Shown here one piece after another: positions 25,738-32,495 of a stretch of 53,568 nucleotides of DNA. The notes under the pieces are model-generated. The model searched no databases and was not told where the DNA came from. It worked only from the letters and a program-made list of their open reading frames with translations. The translations under genes were made by a program, and so were the position numbers. The DNA is taken from the IMG/VR virus record IMGVR_UViG_3300036715_000232, positions 1-53,568 of that record; one strand, 5' to 3'. Origin of the DNA: a virus. The first letter of the stretch is position 1, and each line of letters starts with the position of its first letter.

Positions 25738-27758
25738 TATGTAAACAGTTTACGTTTTTTTGTATTAAATAATCCTCTTGAGTCTGTGAATAATGCGTTC
25801 TTTGTTTTGTGAGCAAACATAGCTTTCACTCTTTCATCACCACTCCCTCCCACTTTTCCCATAATAGGATCCATCTTAAGTGCTTGAGCAATAGCTAATT
25901 CTGCTGCTATGATTCTATCAAAGTTAGACACATCATTATATTGTATTATCTCTTCTAGAAGAACAGGATCAAATATCTTATTCACTCCTGTCACTTCTTT
26001 TGTTACATTCCCTTCAGCATCTGTCTCTCTCACTAACACTTCCTCCATATATTTCTTCAGACAGTTGTGAAGATAGTCTCTGATTTTATCAGAACTTCTA
26101 TGCACACCATACTCACGTTTAACGGTGGTATTTGGTACAATCTCCATAAGCCACTGAGGTTGTTTCTCTAGATAGTGAGCATCCCCCTTACTCTTCATAT
26201 ATTCAATAAAGGATATATCATCATTCTCACAGAGTGTCCTAGCGTTATAATATTTAATCAGGAGCCTAGCTTGTTCTTCCCATACATCCTTCTTATCAGG
26301 TCTAGCACAATACGAAGCTACGAACATATCCTGATACTTCTCTCCTGTAATATCATGCATTCGTTTATAAACATAAACTGCTCCTAGGGAAGAGCTATAT
26401 GCAGATTTACCTTGTCTATAAGGATCCACTCCAGCTACATACAATCCATAAGGAGGATTGTCTATAGGGAATTCATATATTACAACAGGAGCATCTTTAA
26501 GATCACTATTCTTTAGAGGGAAGTTTGTAATAGGTTGTTTATCTGTAAACTCATGACCTATCTTTCCCTCATCAGCAAATAGAATAACAGGAGTGCCTGT
26601 TCTTTCCTGTTGAAGAAGTCTAGATTTTTGCCTCTTAGCAGATTCAATATCAAATATATTTGTGTCCTCATTAAGGAATATATCATCCACTTCAAGTGGG
26701 TAGTACATCTTTTCTTTTAGATAGGCTATCCTATCTCCAGCCTTTTTGAGTCTTTCTAAATTGTTTTGTGTTATTTCTAAAGCCTTTTCTGGATTGCTCA
26801 CCAGCATTTTCACATTATGAAGATCACTTTCTTTTGGTTCATTAAGAAATGTTCCAAGCGTAGACTCTTCTTTAGACTCCATTCTATACTTATAGGAAAT
26901 GAACAAACCATGAATACGTCTATCATCTTTCTCATTATTATACGTCAGGAAGTTGAAATTATCCACATCAAACATCAAGCTCTTGGCATCCATGAATCTC
27001 TTCATATCACCACCTGTTCCTGTTAGAATAGGAGAACATCCCCATCCAAATGGTGTTGTAAAACCTGGAACAGCAGCCTGAAATCCTCTTAGAAAATTTC
27101 CTTTTCCAATCTCATCTATTATAAGCTTACGTGGTTTTGTACCAGCAATAGCCTCTTCATTATTACCTTCATCAAGGTTACGTATAAGGATTTGAGAGAA
27201 TGGGATTCTTTCTCCACCCTTTGTTTTAATTCCAAGAGTCACTTGGTTCTTCCAATTATCTTCTATTCTCTGCCATCTCCAAGCTTCTGGTAGGAAGTTA
27301 AGACCCTTATCTATCTTATCTGTAATAAGCTTTATATCTGGAGCATTCAGTCCTGCTATAATGTTCTGAGAGTTTTCATCAAATGTAGCACCCCATGCAA
27401 TATAAGATGCTTCAATAACAGACTTTGCAAACCTTCTTATTCCAAGAATCACTAGTCCTTTCTTTTCCTGTTGAGCTCTATCTATTTCATTTGTAACAAT
27501 CCACTCATTATCTCTAAGCAAGGGATTGGCATACTTCTGGGAGATTCTATTATTAGCATCTATTATGTCCACCTCTGTATGCCATATGTTTAAATGCCAA
27601 TATAAAAATGGGTTGATGTAAACACCCCCCATCATAGCTCCATTTAAGCAAAGCTCCTTATGGTAGTCATAGAAAGCTTTGTGTTCTGAAGAGGCTTTAT
27701 CAGGCAAAGCCTTCTGATTTATAAACCAATCTTTATAATCTATACTTTGTAGTTCCAT
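25737..27758 (-). CDS. Terminase large subunit
   Basis: This is a 673-residue protein. The N-terminal ATPase has a Walker A-like GIRRFAKS at about residues 106-113 and Walker B LIIDEIG with the Asp-Glu pair at 215-216. The C-terminal RNase H-like nuclease begins with VAGVDPYRQGKS and includes further acidic residues (CENDDISF). These are the signature parts of phage large terminases, which cut and pump DNA through the portal. The Walker A has Arg-Phe-Ala in place of the usual small residues before Lys-Ser, a deviation tolerated in terminases. The gene lies between a 110-residue gene (possible small subunit) and portal, with one-base overlaps. Confidence 0.92.
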   Translation of the reverse strand: MELQSIDYKDWFINQKALPDKASSEHKAFYDYHKELCLNGAMMGGVYINPFLYWHLNIWHTEVDIIDANNRISQKYANPLLRDNEWIVTNEIDRAQQEKKGLVILGIRRFAKSVIEASYIAWGATFDENSQNIIAGLNAPDIKLITDKIDKGLNFLPEAWRWQRIEDNWKNQVTLGIKTKGGERIPFSQILIRNLDEGNNEEAIAGTKPRKLIIDEIGKGNFLRGFQAAVPGFTTPFGWGCSPILTGTGGDMKRFMDAKSLMFDVDNFNFLTYNNEKDDRRIHGLFISYKYRMESKEESTLGTFLNEPKESDLHNVKMLVSNPEKALEITQNNLERLKKAGDRIAYLKEKMYYPLEVDDIFLNEDTNIFDIESAKRQKSRLLQQERTGTPVILFADEGKIGHEFTDKQPITNFPLKNSDLKDAPVVIYEFPIDNPPYGLYVAGVDPYRQGKSAYSSSLGAVYVYKRMHDITGEKYQDMFVASYCARPDKKDVWEEQARLLIKYYNARTLCENDDISFIEYMKSKGDAHYLEKQPQWLMEIVPNTTVKREYGVHRSSDKIRDYLHNCLKKYMEEVLVRETDAEGNVTKEVTGVNKIFDPVLLEEIIQYNDVSNFDRIIAAELAIAQALKMDPIMGKVGGSGDERVKAMFAHKTKNALFTDSRGLFNTKKRKLFT

Positions 27759-28090
27759 TATTTCCTATTTTTAAGGAAATCCTCAGCCATAGAGCTGAGC
27801 TCACCATTACCCCTCACTTCTATTTTAGCTTCTTCAATCTTTCTTAGCTTATCCACCACTTCAAGAAGAGCTAAATAATTCTTCATTGTTTCTTGTATAA
27901 ACTTACCCTGTGCCTCAATACTTGCTATCACCATAGGAAGCATTCCTCCTTTAGATGTAGGCTTCCATTCTATTCTATCCTTTAGTTGATGCAGAGGATT
28001 AGCATCTACATATTGCTTCCAAGATGAGAGCTGTTCTTCAGCCCAATCAAGTTCAGCATTTATATATGTAGTTTTTTTAGTAGTCGCCAC
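27758..28090 (-). CDS. Small helical protein next to TerL (small terminase candidate)
   Basis: A 110-residue, mostly helical protein (ELDWAEEQLSSWKQYVD; KFIQETMKNYLALLEVVDKL). Its stop overlaps the ATG of the terminase large-subunit gene. Position, size and helical make-up fit a terminase small subunit, but there is no clear helix-turn-helix and crAss-like small subunits are poorly defined. The call is positional. Its start overlaps the upstream gene by 14 bases. Confidence 0.6.
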   Translation of the reverse strand: MATTKKTTYINAELDWAEEQLSSWKQYVDANPLHQLKDRIEWKPTSKGGMLPMVIASIEAQGKFIQETMKNYLALLEVVDKLRKIEEAKIEVRGNGELSSMAEDFLKNRK

Positions 28091-28358
28091 TATCTTCTTC
28101 TTTTAAAATATTATCAAGGTCCATACCCTGCTTTATAATCTTGTCAATCTCCTTCTCCTCATATCTCTGGATGTCCATATCCAATTGACTCTTATATTTG
28201 TCAAGGGTGAATGCAAGTTCTTTATCTGTTATTCCCCATACATCTCCATATTCATCTAATGCTGTAGCTAAATGTCTACCCATATTATATTGTGGATAGG
28301 AGATGTGTAGTTGTTGTAATGTGTGTAATGTTTGGTTGTAGTAGTTTGGTTTTCTCAT
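28077..28358 (-). CDS. Small hypothetical protein upstream of terminase
   Basis: A 93-residue protein. The N-terminus is Tyr/His-rich (NYYNQTLHTLQQLHISYPQYNMG) and a Glu/Asp/Lys helix dominates the second half. The pattern GRHLATALDEYGDVWGITDKEL suggests a compact helical domain. It is part of the row of short genes between the winged-helix protein and the terminase. Function not recognised. Confidence 0.6.
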   Translation of the reverse strand: MRKPNYYNQTLHTLQQLHISYPQYNMGRHLATALDEYGDVWGITDKELAFTLDKYKSQLDMDIQRYEEKEIDKIIKQGMDLDNILKEEDSGDY

Positions 28359-28363
28359 GGTTT

Positions 28364-28546
28364 CTATTTTACAATTAGTCCAGAGGATGTAGCTGAGAGT
28401 TTAGCAAGTCCTGGTTTCACTACATCTAATAATAGTTTTTGAATCTCATCATTAGCCATCTTTTGTGTTTGTTCTGTAATTCCTGGTGTTGCACATAAAG
28501 CTCCTAGCTTCTCAATTACAATCCATGCTTCCATTGTTGGGTTCAT
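28364..28546 (-). CDS. Small hypothetical protein
   Basis: A 60-residue, largely helical protein (AWIVIEKLGALC; DEIQKLLLDVVKPGLAKL) with no transmembrane prediction by eye. Its ATG overlaps the TAA of the upstream 97-residue gene. It is tightly packed between two short genes in the pre-terminase operon. Nothing further can be said. Confidence 0.55.
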   Translation of the reverse strand: MNPTMEAWIVIEKLGALCATPGITEQTQKMANDEIQKLLLDVVKPGLAKLSATSSGLIVK

Positions 28547-28836
28547 ATTATTTGGTTTAATTCATCCTCATCTGAGGGGTTAATATTTATTTTTGAAAAG
28601 AGTTCTGTGTCTTCCATTAGTTCATCATATTTAGCTCTAGCTTCTTCAGTCATATATTCTCTTGTAAAAGAAATACCCATATGATCTTCTTCTTCCTCTG
28701 TTATTCCTATGATGTCTATATATTCCACACCATAATCAAACAGCTTAAGCATAATAGTCATAAGCTTTGCTAAGGGTATTTTTTGTAACCTCAGTTCACT
28801 ATATTCTTCATTATCACCCTCATCGTGGTTCTCCAT
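28543..28836 (-). CDS. Small acidic protein
   Basis: A 97-residue, strongly acidic protein with Glu/Asp clusters at both ends (HDEGDNEEYSE; NPSDEDELNQ) and a hydrophobic helix in the middle (LAKLMTIMLKLFDYGVEYI). It overlaps the downstream end of the zinc-finger gene by 17 bases. Small acidic phage proteins sometimes mimic DNA or regulate host enzymes, but nothing specific identifies this one. Confidence 0.58.
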   Translation of the reverse strand: MENHDEGDNEEYSELRLQKIPLAKLMTIMLKLFDYGVEYIDIIGITEEEEDHMGISFTREYMTEEARAKYDELMEDTELFSKININPSDEDELNQII

Positions 28837-29143
28837 CTTTCTTAAGTATTTTAGATATTCTATTTTCTTCTACATCTGTAGCAACGTTATTCCAGAGAGG
28901 AACTTCTAAAGGGCATTTACAAGAAAGGCATCTCACCTTGGCTGATATTGTGCATCCACATTTTGTGCAATGATCATCAGGCCTCATAGACTTATAATTC
29001 TTCTTGTTCTTAGAATGCCATTCACATCCCCTACAAATAGCTGTTCTTTCTTCAGCTGTTTGATTAATTACATCTCTTATATCAGATGGAGGAATCAGCT
29101 TGTTCTTCCACCCCTCGTACATCTGTGAGAAATTTATTTTCAT
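28820..29143 (-). CDS. Zinc-finger protein with three Cys pairs
   Basis: A 107-residue protein. Cys motifs are CRGC at about residues 38-41 with a nearby His, CTKCGC at about 59-64, and CLSCKC at about 73-78. These predict one or two zinc sites of zinc-ribbon type. The N-terminal part (FSQMYEGWKNKLIPP) is amphipathic. Similar small multi-Cys proteins are frequent in crAss-like packaging operons (recollection). Its start lies inside the 3' end of the IHF-like gene (62-base overlap). A nucleic-acid-binding role is plausible but not shown. Confidence 0.7.
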   Translation of the reverse strand: MKINFSQMYEGWKNKLIPPSDIRDVINQTAEERTAICRGCEWHSKNKKNYKSMRPDDHCTKCGCTISAKVRCLSCKCPLEVPLWNNVATDVEENRISKILKKDGEPR

Positions 29144-29480
29144 CTATCTTTGGTTTTAAGATTTCAATGGCTGCTGTCAATCCCTCTATCTTTATAATAA
29201 CCACTTCCCTTTTCCTCCCATCAATGGGAGTGTCCAATTGATTGAGGAGATGTTGTCTTTGAGCGAGCATCTTCTCCATCTTCTTCACTGCCTTCTTGTA
29301 GTTAAAAAAGAACTTCCCAAATCCAGATAGTTCCACACTATTACATGTGGCAAGAGCTTCATTGGCTGATTGGAATTGGTGCATAATGACAGTGTCTAAT
29401 GTCTTCTCACTCACCATCATATTTACAGCCATCTTCCTAACTATCCAATCCTTCACTGACAGGCTCACTGGTTTGTCCAT
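29082..29480 (-). CDS. IHF/HU-like protein in the packaging operon
   Basis: This is a 132-residue protein. Residues about 10-62 read KDWIVRKMAVNMMVSEKTLDTVIMHQF, then NSVELSGFGKFFFNYKKAVKK. This is the IHF/HU arrangement of two helices, a V-E-L-x-G-F-G-K-F turn and a short basic stretch. The C-terminal 65 residues form a separate helical extension (MEKMLAQRQHLLNQL, then KIEGLTAAIEILKP) in place of the DNA-wrapping beta-arm. It is therefore a variant with a shortened arm. It pairs conceptually with the second IHF-like gene at 7594-8067. Possible roles are DNA bending at packaging sites or in regulation. Confidence 0.75.
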   Translation of the reverse strand: MDKPVSLSVKDWIVRKMAVNMMVSEKTLDTVIMHQFQSANEALATCNSVELSGFGKFFFNYKKAVKKMEKMLAQRQHLLNQLDTPIDGRKREVVIIKIEGLTAAIEILKPKIDENKFLTDVRGVEEQADSSI

Positions 29481-29832
29481 GTATTAGTTTTATTTCTAAT
29501 GTTATGTCCTTATTAAAATCTAGAATAATAACAGGATTCACCTTCACCTTTGTCCCATCCTTCACAAGAATCCCCACCTTCTTTAGCCTAGAAATAATGT
29601 TATTTATTGTGGGATTTGTTGTGCTATATCTCGTACAAAACTCCTCCCTAATATTAGCATAAGAAATGTTCCCCTTAATAGCTGTGAAAGCCACCAATTG
29701 TATTTCCCTATGTGTCAGCTTTAAATTATTAATGCTAGACAGGATGTCATAATACTTCTCAGCCAAGGCATATTCATTCTCAATGGGCCTCTTAAGTGTC
29801 TGCACTATCCTCTTTGTTGTCTGGTTTTCCAT
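29437..29832 (-). CDS. Winged helix-turn-helix DNA-binding protein
   Basis: This is a 131-residue protein. The core (LTHREIQLVAFTAIKG; then YANIREEFCTRYSTTNPTINNIISRLKKVGIL) reads as a helix-turn-helix with a recognition helix followed by a wing (VKDGTKVKVNP). It is likely a transcription regulator of the late operon or its own promoter. The start at 29832 is chosen over an ATG at 29856 because a consensus Bacteroidota promoter occupies 29846-29876, so the longer start would lie inside the -7 box. It ends in TAG and overlaps the IHF-like gene by 44 bases. Confidence 0.75.
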   Translation of the reverse strand: MENQTTKRIVQTLKRPIENEYALAEKYYDILSSINNLKLTHREIQLVAFTAIKGNISYANIREEFCTRYSTTNPTINNIISRLKKVGILVKDGTKVKVNPVIILDFNKDITLEIKLIHGQTSEPVSEGLDS

Positions 29833-29845
29833 ATGTAATTTAATA

Positions 29846-29876
29846 CAAATATACAATAATATATAACATTCTCAAA
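29846..29876 (-). promoter_or_regulatory. Leftward Bacteroidota-type promoter P2
   Basis: On the leftward strand a -33 TTTG (29873-29876) is followed after exactly 19 bases by the -7 box TATATTTG (29846-29853). This matches the Bacteroides consensus TTTG / TAnnTTTG. Transcription should begin close to the ATG at 29832, giving an almost leaderless mRNA for the winged-helix protein and the packaging operon behind it. Confidence 0.75.
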
Positions 29877-29901
29877 TACAATGTTTTAAAACAATGCTAT
29901 A

Positions 29902-30138
29902 TTATGCGCTAAATTTATAAAATATAAATCTAAAATTAATAAAGAACAGCCCTATGACAAACTCCTCTATCTCATATACATCATCTTCATCATACACATC
30001 AAAGGACATTCCTATCCTATAATAAGGATTGTCATAAATCTTCAATTCTAATATGAATTCAAAATCATCTACATTATGTATTCCATATCCTATTGCCATA
30101 ATAGCTAGAAATACTAAAACACTAATAACAATAAACAT
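29902..30138 (-). CDS. Small single-pass membrane protein
   Basis: This is a 78-residue protein from the ATG at 30138. It starts with a transmembrane helix (MFIVISVLVFLAIMAIGYGI). A charged, acidic middle (YDEDDVYEIEEF) follows, then a second hydrophobic/aromatic end (VIGLFFINFRFIFYKF). An upstream in-frame ATG at 30189 is rejected because it falls inside promoter P1 (30187-30218). It is the first gene of the leftward arm, transcribed towards the winged-helix gene. Early membrane proteins of phages often act on the host envelope, but this one is not identified. Confidence 0.6.
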   Translation of the reverse strand: MFIVISVLVFLAIMAIGYGIHNVDDFEFILELKIYDNPYYRIGMSFDVYDEDDVYEIEEFVIGLFFINFRFIFYKFSA

Positions 30139-30186
30139 ACATTCTTCATTTATATATCTGGAATAACTATTCCCACCCTCCTCCCT

Positions 30187-30218
30187 CAAAGATAGAGAAC
30201 ATATATTAAACCACCAAA
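30187..30218 (-). promoter_or_regulatory. Leftward Bacteroidota-type promoter P1
   Basis: On the leftward strand TTTG (30215-30218), 20 bases, then TATCTTTG (30187-30194) is a full match to the Bacteroides consensus. It reads into the small membrane protein gene starting at 30138. It is likely used by host RNA polymerase with the Bacteroidota primary sigma factor. Confidence 0.75.
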
Positions 30219-30442
30219 TAATATTTTATATTTCGCATAAGAGATTGAATATCAGGTATGTAAACAAAATTTTTATAGTTATGCCTTTTTAAATGATGGC
30301 TCCCCCTATTGTAAAATTTTATTAACTAGCCCCCCAGTGTTATATTAATGGGAGAAGAGACTACTCCCCATAGCTACCCCTCCCATAAATTGTCAAGTTG
30401 GGGATACCCTCCAGCTATTTAATCATTTAAAACAAAATTGAA
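30190..30442. promoter_or_regulatory. Divergent control region between the two arms
   Basis: Besides P1, this region holds a segment with competing stems. ATGGGAG (30349-30355) can pair with CTCCCAT (about 30390-30396) or, through its ATGGG, with the nearer CCCAT of the ACTCCCCATAG segment. A third GC patch (GTTGGGGATACCCTCC) follows before the gene at 30443. The rightward 5' leader is therefore structured. I find no exact TTTG/TAnnTTTG pair on the rightward strand, so the early rightward promoter may be of another type. Confidence 0.5.
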
Positions 30443-30862
30443 ATGTCATTACAATTCAAAGTTTACGAAAGAACAGAGAGCACTCTTGTAGAAATTGGAA
30501 CAGTTGGTGCACAAATTCCAAACGGTTCTTTAAATTTCACACCAAACAGTCTTAACAAGTTTAAAGCAGGACAGATTAAGGCTATCAGTATGCTACTTAC
30601 TAACAGGAAAGGCGAGAGTCTTACAATGCCTTTGAGTAAGCGTGTGAGTGCTACAATTAAAACAGCACTTGAAAACGGTAGCACTAAGACTGATTGTTTA
30701 AAAGCAATCTCTAAGTTAACTATTGTTGAAATGGAAGACGGTGCTAACATTATCAGTGCACCACAAGGTTCAGGTGGTGTAGAAGAAACCATAACTATCA
30801 ATGCCTCTGTGACTAACAGCAAGGTGAGTTATGAGGACATTTTAGAATCAGCAGCATTCTAA
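30443..30862 (+). CDS. First rightward gene: small beta-rich protein, probably highly expressed
   Basis: This is a 139-residue protein. It is soluble, Ser/Thr/Asn-rich and beta-rich at both ends (SLQFKVYERTESTLVEIGTVG; TITINASVTNSKVSYEDI). The middle is helical (KTALENGSTKTDCLKAISKL). It is the first gene right of the divergent region and is followed by a textbook terminator, so it is a monocistronic early unit. Codon use includes more C-ending codons and CGT than other early genes, suggesting strong translation. An AATCATTTAAAAC element ends 9 bases before its ATG. I do not recognise a family. It could be a single-strand binding or chaperone-like early protein. Confidence 0.7.
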   Translation: MSLQFKVYERTESTLVEIGTVGAQIPNGSLNFTPNSLNKFKAGQIKAISMLLTNRKGESLTMPLSKRVSATIKTALENGSTKTDCLKAISKLTIVEMEDGANIISAPQGSGGVEETITINASVTNSKVSYEDILESAAF

Positions 30863-30868
30863 TGATTT

Positions 30869-30896
30869 GGGGGTGTAAAAGCCCCCATTTCTTTTT
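30869..30896 (+). terminator. Intrinsic terminator
   Basis: GGGGG (30869-30873) pairs with CCCCC (30882-30886) across TGTAAAAG, followed by ATTTCTTTTT. It lies 6 bases after the stop of the first rightward gene. Confidence 0.9.
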
Positions 30897-31283
30897 ATAT
30901 ATAGGGTGGGAAAGAATGAAATGGTAATGGGTGGGGAATTTACACAACATAACTAATTGATAATCAACTATGATACATTTCTCAGTGGGAATTTCTTACA
31001 CATAAACATAATTTATATGGGGAAATATTGAAATTTATTTGGGGGTGGTGGGAAAAATGCATCAATAATGTACATGTTTTTATATGTAAGTGGGAATATT
31101 GAATATTATAGAATTAATTACTAAATATTCTTCATAACTCATACATTATCAGTGAGTTAGAGAGGTGTTGTGGACTCATACACCATATATTCCTATATAT
31201 TCCAGATATGCAATTCTATTCTTGATGATGCAATAATATAGCATTAAATAACATATTTATACATACACACATAAAACAATATT
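30897..31283. other. Non-coding segment with a GTGGGAA motif cluster
   Basis: This 387-bp segment has no credible gene on either strand. Its left half holds six G-rich GTGGG(G)AA-type words listed separately. Its right half is AT-rich with TATATTCC repeats and leads to an ACACACATAAAA leader before the gene at 31284. Confidence 0.6.
30906..31096 (+). repeat. Cluster of GTGGGAA motifs
   Basis: GTGGGAA occurs at 30906, 30985, 31048 and 31090. The variants GTGGGGAA (30931) and ATGGGGAA (31017) lie between them. All are on the same strand at spacings of about 25-55 bases, in otherwise AT-rich DNA. Regularly repeated oriented words of this kind are typical of binding sites for a phage regulator or replication protein. 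Confidence 0.6.
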
Positions 31284-31562
31284 ATGCAACAACTATTATT
31301 AAAACCTTGCACATTCACTATAGAAGATAATCAAGCTTATCCTTATCTTTTAGCTGTTAGTTCAGATAAGTTAATCATCCTTGAGAAAATTGAGAATGAT
31401 GACTATATGCTTGTAGAAGCTATAGTTGATGGAAAAGATAACGATGGTACATTGTTCTCTTGTCCTGATGAAGATAGTTTCCTTGATGCTATTATAGTTA
31501 TTAAGGATATGCTATTATCAGGACTTAATCCTTTGAAGCATTTAGATATATATGGGCTGTAA
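31284..31562 (+). CDS. Small acidic early protein
   Basis: A 92-residue acidic protein with alternating strand and helix (CTFTIEDNQAYPYLLAVSSDKLI; EDSFLDAIIVIKDMLL). It has no membrane segment and no motif I recognise. Its stop lies inside the left arm of its own terminator. It is preceded by an ACACACATAAAA leader shared with two neighbouring genes. Monocistronic early gene of unknown role. Confidence 0.6.
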   Translation: MQQLLLKPCTFTIEDNQAYPYLLAVSSDKLIILEKIENDDYMLVEAIVDGKDNDGTLFSCPDEDSFLDAIIVIKDMLLSGLNPLKHLDIYGL

Positions 31563-31581
31563 CAAGCCCATTTCTTTTTTT
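31552..31581 (+). terminator. Intrinsic terminator overlapping the stop codon
   Basis: ATGGGCT (31552-31558) and AGCCCAT (31565-31571) form a stem whose loop contains the TAA stop, followed by TTCTTTTTT. Termination and translation end share the same bases. Confidence 0.85.
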
Positions 31582-31615
31582 ACACACATAAAGAGTATGT
31601 CCTCTATAAAAGATA

Positions 31616-31879
31616 ATGTTTGTTATGAGTATATATCATGAGATATTGGGAGTTCCTGCTCCTCCAAAGGTTATAGGAATGATTACACTTCCTGATGCTC
31701 CTCAAAAGCACAAATGTATATGTGATGATTGTGGTGATGTATTAAATGATTCTTGTGGTGATCCAAGGAATAGAGTTACTACAAAGTGGAATGATGGAAG
31801 ATTTGAAGAGAGATGGATATGTGATGTTTGTGCTGATGAGCAGTTTGGGGATTCTTCACCTTACAGTATATTTGGTTAA
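31616..31879 (+). CDS. Small zinc-finger protein
   Basis: An 87-residue protein with CICDDCGD at about residues 34-41, a further Cys at about 46 and CDVC at about 73-76. This is the layout of a treble-clef or zinc-ribbon fold with two Cys pairs. The start could be 31616 or the ATG at 31625 (MSIYHEILG). It is flanked by terminators and is therefore transcribed on its own. Such small zinc proteins in early phage regions often bind host proteins or nucleic acid. The target is unknown. Confidence 0.65.
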   Translation: MFVMSIYHEILGVPAPPKVIGMITLPDAPQKHKCICDDCGDVLNDSCGDPRNRVTTKWNDGRFEERWICDVCADEQFGDSSPYSIFG

Positions 31880-31904
31880 GGACTATTACAGTCCTTTTCT
31901 TTTA
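31878..31904 (+). terminator. Intrinsic terminator overlapping the stop codon
   Basis: AAGGACT (31878-31884) pairs with AGTCCTT (31890-31896) across ATTAC, followed by TTCTTTTA. The stem begins within the TAA stop of the zinc-finger gene. Confidence 0.8.
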
Positions 31905-31943
31905 ATGCACCATTCTCACTTAACTTCCCATAAGGGTGAGCAG

Positions 31944-31994
31944 TTGTAATATTATTAATCACGCCTTTAAAAGTAGGATATGTTAATATTACAA
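31944..31994. repeat. Perfect 10-bp inverted repeat in a non-coding gap
   Basis: TTGTAATATT (31944-31953) and AATATTACAA (31985-31994) are exact inverted copies 31 bases apart, in a gap without genes (31905-32196). The GTGAGCAG before the left arm and GTGAGTGCAG after the right arm add a near-direct repeat. The gap also holds a TATATTTG word at 32069-32076 without a matching -33 element, and two GAGGCT copies near 32145. Confidence 0.55.
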
Positions 31995-32196
31995 GTGAGT
32001 GCAGAGGGACTAATGAATAAACAACTAACGCTGCAGAAGAGCAAGAGTAATAAATATAGAACGTATACTATATTTGTGAAAACAATCTGTTGTTTATTTA
32101 TATTATAGGATTTTATCTATTAGACTTCATATAATAGAGGCTTAGGATTGAGGCTATTAAATTCATTTTTTTACACACACATTAAATTTTATTACC

Positions 32197-32412
32197 ATGC
32201 ATCAAAATCGTGCAACAATAGCTATGGTTATATGCCTAATAGCTATGGCTGTTTTATGTCTAACAATGTCACTAAACAGACCAAAAGAAACAGATTATGT
32301 TCTTAACATTGTAGATGATTCATTAGTGATATATCATTATGATAAGTCTTATGTAGGAACAGTTAAATCACAAGGACAGCTTGATAGTCTACTAATAGAT
32401 GACAATCTATAA
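32197..32412 (+). CDS. Small membrane-anchored protein
   Basis: A 71-residue protein with one transmembrane helix (TIAMVICLIAMAVLCLTM, residues about 7-24) after a short N-terminus. A roughly 45-residue extracytoplasmic or cytoplasmic domain is rich in Asp, Ser and Val. An ACACACATTAAA leader precedes it, and a hairpin terminator follows at 32443. Function unknown; candidate superinfection-exclusion or envelope-acting early protein. Confidence 0.6.
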   Translation: MHQNRATIAMVICLIAMAVLCLTMSLNRPKETDYVLNIVDDSLVIYHYDKSYVGTVKSQGQLDSLLIDDNL

Positions 32413-32442
32413 AGATAGTTTTCTAAGGGCAAGGATAAATCC

Positions 32443-32473
32443 GCTCTGGTATTTCTATACCTGGAGCCTTTTT
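32443..32473 (+). terminator. Probable intrinsic terminator
   Basis: GCTC (32443-32446) with GAGC (32464-32467) and GGTAT (32448-32452) with ATACC (32457-32461) form a stem with a small internal mismatch and a TTCT loop. It is followed by CTTTTT. Confidence 0.7.
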
Positions 32474-32495
32474 AAATCATTTAAAACTTATAAAA

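Noticed and set aside
32069-32076. TATATTTG promoter box
   Set aside because: There is no TTTG or TTG at the required distance upstream.
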